From JANNAT01 sp031422555 (GTDB lineage: Bacteria; Pseudomonadota; Alphaproteobacteria; Rhodobacterales; Rhodobacteraceae), in contig JANPLZ010000073.1 in assembly GCA_031422555.1 (NCBI GenBank), positions 1-10,593 on the forward strand: a stretch of DNA of 10,593 bases, given 5' to 3'. Position 1 is the first letter of the stretch, and every line of letters starts with the position of its first letter. A program made the translations under genes and the position numbers. A model generated the notes under the pieces. That model searched no databases. It was not told the origin of the DNA and saw only the letters and a list, made by a program, of their open reading frames with translations. Positions 5,853-10,593 of the stretch are shown piece after piece.

Positions 5853-8261
5853 TTAATGCGCCGAACGAGGGGCGGGCGTGCCAGATGCCAAGGCACGGGC
5901 GGCAGCGGCTGCTTCTTCAACCGCCTCGTCCCATTCCACGGCCACGGGTTGACGCACCAAGGCCTGCGCCAACACTTCGCGCACGTTGCTGACCGGGATG
6001 ATGATCAACCCCGACGTCACATTGGCAGGGATTTCGACCAGATCTTTCTCATTCTCTTGCGGAATGAACACGGTCTTGATGCCGCCGCGCAACGCCGCCA
6101 GCAGTTTTTCCTTCAAGCCCCCGATGGGCATCGCATTGCCGCGAAGCGATACTTCGCCGGTCATCGCGATATCCTTGCGCACCGGAATGCCGGTCAGCAC
6201 CGACACAATCGCCGTTACCATCGCCAGACCCGCCGACGGGCCATCCTTGGGGGTGGCGCCATCCGGCACATGGACGTGAATATCCATGGTTTCGAATTTC
6301 GGCGGTTTCACCCCGATTTCCGGGCTGATCGAGCGGACAAAACTGGCCGCCGCGTCGATGGATTCCTTCATCACATCGCCCAGCTTGCCGGTGGTTTTCA
6401 TCCGGCCCTTGCCCGGCAGGCGCAGCGCCTCGATCTGCAAAAGATCGCCGCCAACGGAGGTCCACGCCAGACCAGTGACCACGCCAACCTGATCGGTCGC
6501 CTCGGCCAAGCCATACCGATAGCGCTGAACGCCGAGATAGCCTTCCAGCTTGTCGGTCGTCACCACCACCGATTTCGCAGTTTTCTTGACGATTTCGGTC
6601 ACCGCCTTACGCGCCAGTTTGGCGATTTCACGCTCCAGATTCCGCACGCCTGCCTCACGGGTATAGGTGCGGATGATCTCTTGCAGCGCGTCATCGGTGA
6701 TTGAAAACTCACCTTTCTTCAACGCGTGGCCGTCGATCTGTTTGGCTATCAGATGGCCCTTGGCGATTTCACGCTTTTCATCTTCGGTGTAGCCCGACAG
6801 CGGAATGATCTCCATCCGGTCCAAAAGCGGCCCCGGCATGTTATAGCTGTTGGCGGTGGTGATAAACATCACGTTCGACAGGTCATATTCCACTTCCATA
6901 TAGTGGTCGATGAACGTCGAGTTTTGTTCCGGATCCAGCACCTCAAGCATGGCAGACGCCGGATCACCGCGGAAATCCTGACCCATCTTGTCAATTTCGT
7001 CTAACAGGATCAACGGGTTGGTGGTTTTCGCCTTTTTCAACGCCTGAATGATCTTGCCCGGCATAGAGCCGATATAGGTGCGCCGATGACCGCGAATTTC
7101 AGATTCGTCGCGCACCCCGCCCAGCGAGATGCGGATAAACTCGCGCCCCGTGGCCTTGGCAACCGACCGGCCCAACGAGGTTTTACCCACGCCGGGGGGA
7201 CCGACCAGACACAGGATCGGGCCTTTCAGCTTGGCCGACCGCGCCTGCACCGCCAGATATTCGACGATGCGGTCCTTGACCTTTTCCAGCCCGTAATGAT
7301 CGGCGTCCAGCACCTTTTGCGCCGCCCCCAGATCCTTTTTGACCCGGCTTTTTGTGCCCCACGGCACCGCCAGCAGCCAATCAAGATAGTTACGCACAAC
7401 CGTGGCTTCCGCGCTCATCGGTGACATGGACTTCAGCTTTTTCAACTCGGCTTCGGCCTTGTCGCGCGCCTCTTTGGAAAACGCGGTTTTCTTGATCCGC
7501 GCCTCCAACTCGGCCAATTCGTTCTGGCCTTCCTCGCCGTCGCCCAATTCCTTCTGAATGGCCTTCATCTGCTCGTTCAGATAATATTCGCGCTGGGTGC
7601 GTTCCATTTGGGTTTTCACCCGGCTTTTGATCTTTTTCTCAACCTGCAGAACGCTCATCTCGCCTTGCATCTGGCCGTAGACTTTTTCCAGCCGTTCGGC
7701 CACGTCCAGCGTTTCCAGCATGTCTTGCTTTATCGCCACGTCAATGCCCAGATGCCCGGCCACCAGATCGGCCAGACGCGCGGGTTCGCGGGTTTCCGAC
7801 ACCGCAGACAGCGCCTCTTCGGGGATGTTTTTCTTGACCTTGGCATAGCGTTCAAATTCTTCGGCCACCGCACGCACCAGCGCCTCGGCAGAGGGCTTGT
7901 CACCGGGGGTTTCATGCAAACGCTCGGCACGGGCCTCAAAGTAAACCGGATTTTCGACAAATTCGGTGATCTTCACGCGCATCTTACCTTCAACCAGCAC
8001 TTTGACGGTGCCATCGGGCAGTTTCAGCAGTTGCAGCACATTGGCCAGCACGCCGATGCGGTAAATGCCATCCGTGGCGGGGTCGTCTACCGAAGGGTCA
8101 ATCTGCGAGGACAGCAAAATCTGCTTGTCATCCGCCATCACCTCTTCCAGCGCGCGCACCGATTTTTCCCGGCCGACAAAAAGCGGCACAATCATGTGCG
8201 GGAACACCACAATGTCACGCAGCGGCAAAACCGGGTAACTGGCGCTAAGTTTATCAGGCAT
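5853..8261 (-). CDS. lon: ATP-dependent protease La (Lon)
   Basis: Lon is a cytoplasmic homo-hexameric AAA+ serine protease that degrades misfolded proteins and specific regulators. The 802-residue product has the full architecture. The N-terminal substrate-binding domain (about 10-200) starts with YPVLPLRDIVVFPHMIVPLF, and a coiled-coil linker follows (about 200-300). The AAA+ module has Walker A GPPGVGKT (354-361) and Walker B LILLDEID (417-424), and the protease domain has the catalytic Ser676 (PKDGPSAG) and Lys719 (GGLKEK). Spacing of Ser and Lys (43) equals that of E. coli Lon. The ATG at 8259-8261 gives MPDKLSASYPVLPLRD, a normal beginning, and AAAGGA lies upstream. The C-terminus has an Ala/Glu-rich tail (EEAAAAARALASGTPAPRSAH). 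It is transcribed in the same direction as tgt, 219 bp downstream, with its own promoter. Confidence 0.99.
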   Translation of the reverse strand: MPDKLSASYPVLPLRDIVVFPHMIVPLFVGREKSVRALEEVMADDKQILLSSQIDPSVDDPATDGIYRIGVLANVLQLLKLPDGTVKVLVEGKMRVKITEFVENPVYFEARAERLHETPGDKPSAEALVRAVAEEFERYAKVKKNIPEEALSAVSETREPARLADLVAGHLGIDVAIKQDMLETLDVAERLEKVYGQMQGEMSVLQVEKKIKSRVKTQMERTQREYYLNEQMKAIQKELGDGEEGQNELAELEARIKKTAFSKEARDKAEAELKKLKSMSPMSAEATVVRNYLDWLLAVPWGTKSRVKKDLGAAQKVLDADHYGLEKVKDRIVEYLAVQARSAKLKGPILCLVGPPGVGKTSLGRSVAKATGREFIRISLGGVRDESEIRGHRRTYIGSMPGKIIQALKKAKTTNPLILLDEIDKMGQDFRGDPASAMLEVLDPEQNSTFIDHYMEVEYDLSNVMFITTANSYNMPGPLLDRMEIIPLSGYTEDEKREIAKGHLIAKQIDGHALKKGEFSITDDALQEIIRTYTREAGVRNLEREIAKLARKAVTEIVKKTAKSVVVTTDKLEGYLGVQRYRYGLAEATDQVGVVTGLAWTSVGGDLLQIEALRLPGKGRMKTTGKLGDVMKESIDAAASFVRSISPEIGVKPPKFETMDIHVHVPDGATPKDGPSAGLAMVTAIVSVLTGIPVRKDIAMTGEVSLRGNAMPIGGLKEKLLAALRGGIKTVFIPQENEKDLVEIPANVTSGLIIIPVSNVREVLAQALVRQPVAVEWDEAVEEAAAAARALASGTPAPRSAH

Positions 8262-8336
8262 TTACGTATCCTTTGTTGGCAGGATCATCCTGGCCCCAAG
8301 CTGCGGCAGCCGTTCGATCATCCCCTTGCAGACGCT

Positions 8337-8366
8337 ATATCTGGTATCGACACCGGGGGCTGTCAA
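8337..8366 (-). promoter_or_regulatory. Putative lon promoter
   Basis: On the minus strand a perfect -35 hexamer TTGACA (8361-8366) is followed after 18 bp by AGATAT (8337-8342), a fair -10 match. It lies 75-105 bp before the lon start in the 219-bp gap after tgt. Transcription would start near 8330, giving a leader of about 70 nt. I do not see a convincing heat-shock (sigma-32) promoter, although lon is often heat-inducible. Confidence 0.5.
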
Positions 8367-8480
8367 CCAGAGGCTTATCACATTAATGCGCCGGGTCGTC
8401 GCTGGGGGCAACCGCTGTTTGATCACTATTTTAGCGGATCATGGCATACTGCGTTGCCGGTTTGGCAACCAATGCGGCGG

Positions 8481-9611
8481 CTAAACCGGTTCGATGTCGC
8501 CGCCCGCACGCAAGGCATGAAAATCGGCCACGAACTGTGTCAGGGTGCGGGCGGTAATAGACTCACGCAAACCTTGCATAAGGTGTTGATAGTAGTGCAA
8601 ATTATGCCAAGTCAGCAGCATGGATGCGATGATTTCCTGCGACCTTAACACATGGTGCAGATAGGCGCGGCTGTAACTGGTGCAACACGGACAGCTGCAG
8701 TCTTCGTCCAAGGGGCGCGGATCGTCGATATGGCGGGCGTTGCGCAAATTGACCTGACCGCGACGTGTCCAGCCCTGCCCGGTGCGCCCAGACCTTGATG
8801 GCAACACGCAATCCATCATGTCAATGCCTCGCTGCACGGCGCCGACGATGTCATCGGGCTTGCCCACCCCCATCAGATAGCGCGGCTTGTCTGCGGGCAA
8901 AAAATCGGTGGCATAGTCCAGCACGCCGAACATCGCCGGTTGCCCTTCGCCCACCGCCAGCCCGCCCACCGCATAGCCGTCAAAGCCGATGTCGATCAAC
9001 GCCTTGGCAGAGTCTTCGCGCAAATCGGGGCTGACGCCGCCTTGCATAATGCCAAACAGCGCATGGCCGGGCCTGTCCCCGAACGCATCGCGCGACCGCT
9101 GCGCCCACCGCATCGACAGCGCCATGGATTTGGCAACCTCGGCCTCGGTGGCAGGCAGTGCGGGGCATTCGTCAAAACACATCACAATGTCACTGCCCAG
9201 CAGTTTTTGAATCTCCATGCTGCGTTCGGGCGACAGCATGTGTTTTGATCCGTCGTAATGGCTGGAAAACCGCACCCCCTCTTCGGTCAGCTTGCGCAAG
9301 GCCGACAGTGACATCACCTGAAAGCCGCCGGAATCGGTCAGGATGGGGCGATCCCAGTTCATGAACCGGTGCAAACCGCCCAAGTGGGCGATGCGTTCGG
9401 CGGTGGGGCGCAGCATCAGATGATACGTGTTGCCCAACAAAATATCGGCCCCCGTCGCGCGCACCGATCCCGGCAGCATCGCCTTGACAGTGGCCGCCGT
9501 GCCCACCGGCATAAAGGCAGGGGTGCGGATGTCGCCGCGCGGGGTGCGGATGACGCCGGTGCGCGCGCGCCCGTCGGTGCTGTGCAGATCAAAGCCAAAG
9601 GCCGTTGTCAT
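8481..9611 (-). CDS. tgt: Queuine tRNA-ribosyltransferase (tRNA-guanine transglycosylase)
   Basis: Tgt exchanges guanine-34 in the GUN anticodons of tRNA-Asp, -Asn, -His and -Tyr for the queuosine precursor preQ1. The 376-residue product matches the Zymomonas enzyme in layout. It has Asp93 in TDSGGFQVMSL (general acid/base), FDECPALP (146-153), GIMQGG (187-192), GGLAVGEG (216-223) and the nucleophile Asp267 in MMDCVLPSRSGR. The zinc ligands are Cys305, Cys307, Cys310 and His336. One small change is PSR where PTR is usual. The ATG at 9609-9611 has GGGGA about 5 bp upstream and gives the family-typical start with a short lead before FDLHSTDGRARTG. The queA gene, often next to tgt, is not upstream here; a divergent TetR gene is. 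It may be transcribed into lon, since I see no clear terminator after its stop. Confidence 0.99.
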   Translation of the reverse strand: MTTAFGFDLHSTDGRARTGVIRTPRGDIRTPAFMPVGTAATVKAMLPGSVRATGADILLGNTYHLMLRPTAERIAHLGGLHRFMNWDRPILTDSGGFQVMSLSALRKLTEEGVRFSSHYDGSKHMLSPERSMEIQKLLGSDIVMCFDECPALPATEAEVAKSMALSMRWAQRSRDAFGDRPGHALFGIMQGGVSPDLREDSAKALIDIGFDGYAVGGLAVGEGQPAMFGVLDYATDFLPADKPRYLMGVGKPDDIVGAVQRGIDMMDCVLPSRSGRTGQGWTRRGQVNLRNARHIDDPRPLDEDCSCPCCTSYSRAYLHHVLRSQEIIASMLLTWHNLHYYQHLMQGLRESITARTLTQFVADFHALRAGGDIEPV

Positions 9612-9654
9612 GGATATCCCCGGTTACCGTTGCCCTTTTGCGGGAATAGGGGCA

Positions 9655-9678
9655 CAAAGAAAAGGGGGATGCGCCCCC
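9655..9678 (-). promoter_or_regulatory. Terminator-like GC hairpin with T-run in the tgt leader / tgt-TetR gap
   Basis: On the minus strand GGGGG (9674-9678) and CCCCC (9664-9668) flank the loop CGCAT and are followed by TTTTCTTTG. This resembles a small intrinsic terminator 44 bp before the tgt start codon. It lies in the 83-bp gap between the divergent tgt and TetR-family genes, so it may equally be part of an operator. AAAAGGGG at 9660-9667 also forms an inverted repeat with CCCCTTTT at 9707-9714. Role unresolved. Confidence 0.35.
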
Positions 9679-9694
9679 GCCCGGGAATTTGCAG

Positions 9695-10324
9695 ATGTCG
9701 ATGTCGCCCCTTTTGCATGAAAAACGCAGCGTGCAAGAGCGCCGGTCGGTGGAAGACCGCCGCGCGCAAATTGCCGCCGCCGCCTTGCGCTGTTTGCAGC
9801 AGGTCGGCCATGCCGGGCTGACCGCGCGCAAAGTCGCCGCCGAGGCGGGCATTTCGCTGGGCCATATCAGTTATCATTTCAAGGACATGGATGCGGTTCT
9901 GGTGGCAGGGTTTACTTTGGCCGCCGCACAGGTGCAGGCGGCGGGGCGCGCACAACTGGAGGTGCGCGGTGGCACGCCGACCGAACGGCTGGACCGGTTT
10001 TTGCGCGCAGGCTTTGCCAGTGATCTGCTGACGCCTGCGCATTTGCGCCTGCGCGTTGATCTGTGGTCGGCAGCCCAGACCCAAAGCACGATCGCGGCGG
10101 TGGAGCGCAGTTTATATGACAGCCACCGCGCGGCGTTAGAGGTGCTTTTGGACCAGATGGCAGCCGATTATGCGGTGGAACGGGTGCCGTTGGTGGCGGA
10201 TATGATCATGGCCACGCTGGATGGGCTGTGGCTGGACTGGTTGCGGCGCGGCGACGCTGCGGCGGTGAAAAACGGGCTGGATGGCTGCGTGCTGTTTGCG
10301 CGGCTGCGCTTGGGCGGCAGTTAG
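9695..10324 (+). CDS. TetR/AcrR-family transcriptional regulator, BetI-like
   Basis: The product is a 209-residue dimeric repressor. The N-terminal DNA-binding domain covers about 22-68, with the helix-turn-helix LTARKVAAEAGISLGHISYHF (42-62). The C-terminal ligand domain is of the BetI type: VDLWSAAQTQSTIAAVERSL (121-140) and MATLDGLWLDWLRRG (172-186) follow the pattern seen in BetI and related repressors (LWxxA near 120, xxDGLWL near 177). The ligand cannot be told; BetI itself senses choline, but no bet genes are in view. The start is uncertain: ATG at 9695 has GGGAA about 8 bp upstream and is preferred, while TTG 9689 and ATG 9701 are in frame. It is divergent from tgt and followed by a structured repeat that may terminate it. 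The regulated target may be itself or genes outside the window. Confidence 0.88.
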   Translation: MSMSPLLHEKRSVQERRSVEDRRAQIAAAALRCLQQVGHAGLTARKVAAEAGISLGHISYHFKDMDAVLVAGFTLAAAQVQAAGRAQLEVRGGTPTERLDRFLRAGFASDLLTPAHLRLRVDLWSAAQTQSTIAAVERSLYDSHRAALEVLLDQMAADYAVERVPLVADMIMATLDGLWLDWLRRGDAAAVKNGLDGCVLFARLRLGGS

Positions 10325-10352
10325 GCAAAGTAGGGTTGAATTGCCAATATCG

Positions 10353-10421
10353 CACGGGGGTTTCACACCCCCAAGCGGCAATCGCAAAGGCGATTGCCGC
10401 TCTCCCCCGTGGGATATTTTT
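10353..10421 (+). repeat. Structured repeat element, copy 2 (possible terminator of the TetR gene)
   Basis: The element reads CACGGGGGTTTCACACCCCC (10353-10372), then a perfect 12-bp stem AGCGGCAATCGC (10374-10385) with loop AAAG and GCGATTGCCGCT (10390-10401), then CTCCCCCGTGG and TATTTTT (10415-10421). CACGGGGG can also pair with CCCCCGTG (10404-10411). It begins 28 bp after the TetR stop, in the + direction, and is followed 66 bp later by the convergent end of the permease gene. The outer sequence is shared with copy 1 at 5042-5106. Confidence 0.72.
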
Positions 10422-10459
10422 GAACAGATGAAACAAATTTCAGACAAGTTTTAGCAAGG

Positions 10460-10501
10460 TCAGGCGGCGGATGTCAGGCGGCGAATATCAGGCGGTGCGC
10501 G
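10460..10501. repeat. Three tandem 14-bp units over the permease stop codon
   Basis: Units begin TCAGGCGG at 10460, 10474 and 10488, with diverged last bases. On the minus strand each ends in CCGCCTGA, and the one at 10488 contains the stop codon of the ABC permease gene. Because 14 is not a multiple of three, the three TGA triplets fall in three different frames. Confidence 0.75.
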
Positions 10502-10593
10502 ACGGGATCTGCGCCTCGAACCATTTGAACAACAACACGATCATGCCCGCCAGAATCATATAGACCAATGCCAGCAGCAACAGCGGCTCGTAG
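10488..10593 (-). CDS. Polar amino-acid ABC transporter permease, C-terminal 34 codons (5' part outside window)
   Basis: On the minus strand the frame entering at the window edge reads YEPLLLLALVYMILAGM, a membrane helix, followed by IVLLFKWFEAQIPSRTA and TGA (10488-10490). The last helix followed by a Lys-aromatic-x-Glu-x-x-Ile/Leu-Pro tail is typical of the inner-membrane permeases of the His/Glu/Gln/Arg ABC uptake family, where the final helix is followed by an amphipathic cytoplasmic tail. The substrate cannot be told from this piece. The gene converges with the TetR gene; the gap holds copy 2 of the structured repeat. Confidence 0.68.
   Translation of the reverse strand, partial: YEPLLLLALVYMILAGMIVLLFKWFEAQIPSRTA

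Noticed and set aside
5769..6704. Long + strand open frame opposite the end of lon
   Set aside because: His/Arg-rich, low-similarity translation typical of an antisense shadow; lon on the other strand has every catalytic motif.
8453..8469. GTTGCC/GGCAAC inverted repeat just after the tgt stop, as a terminator
   Set aside because: The stem is only 6 bp and no T-run follows on the minus strand, so it does not support an intrinsic terminator call.
7608..8648. 346-codon + strand open frame opposite the start of lon and the tgt-lon gap
   Set aside because: Composition is that of a reversed coding frame (many His, Gln, Arg), with no recognisable domain and no ribosome binding site; it crosses two real minus-strand genes.
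9612..9694. Possible preQ1 riboswitch before tgt
   Set aside because: tgt works in the queuosine pathway, so I looked for a preQ1 aptamer, but the leader lacks a hairpin followed by the A-rich tail needed for the pseudoknot; only the simple GC hairpin is present.
1..10593. CRISPR arrays, insertion sequences, integrases or defence genes
   Set aside because: No regularly spaced repeats with unique spacers, no transposase or integrase motifs, and no terminal inverted repeats with target duplications were seen; coding space is filled by urease and housekeeping genes.

Overview
This window comes from a GC-rich alphaproteobacterium, most likely of the Rhodobacterales (Rhodobacter/Paracoccus/Roseobacter relatives). 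The evidence is the character of the proteins (Lon, Tgt, urease subunits), the lon-HU pairing, an Ala/Lys-tailed HU protein, and intergenic hairpins of a kind I associate with that order. The assignment rests on recognising protein families, not on a search.

The left half (1-4845, + strand) is a compact urease operon cut off at its 5' end: ureD (C-terminal part only), ureA, an unnamed 62-residue membrane-protein gene, ureB, ureC, ureE, ureF and ureG. Genes are separated by 10 bp or less or overlap by 1-4 bp, which points to one polycistronic, translationally coupled message. UreA, UreB and UreC form the nickel enzyme. UreD, UreF and UreG form the activation complex and UreE delivers nickel. 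All active-site residues of UreC are present. The unusual member is the small gene between ureA and ureB. It has a signal peptide, a short His-containing segment and one membrane helix, and it looks like the first part of a HupE/UreJ nickel permease.

The middle (4833-5852) holds two valine tRNA genes with different anticodons (TAC and CAC) on the minus strand, and the 249 bp between them. This gap carries a perfect 8-bp inverted repeat and copy 1 of a structured repeat. Copy 2 of that repeat lies 5.3 kb away behind the TetR gene. The end of ureG overlaps the 3' end of tRNA-Val(TAC) on the opposite strand. The HU-family gene ends only 11 bp before tRNA-Val(CAC).

The right part (5853-9611, minus strand) is housekeeping: the Lon protease and, upstream of it, tRNA-guanine transglycosylase (tgt). 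Each is complete with its catalytic residues. A divergent TetR/BetI-like regulator (9695-10324, + strand) follows. The window ends in the C-terminal 34 codons of a polar amino-acid ABC transporter permease on the minus strand.

I did not find a new defence or mobile system. The best candidates for something undescribed are the mini HupE/UreJ-like urease-operon protein and the two-copy repeat, whose central stem is kept while its sequence changes.
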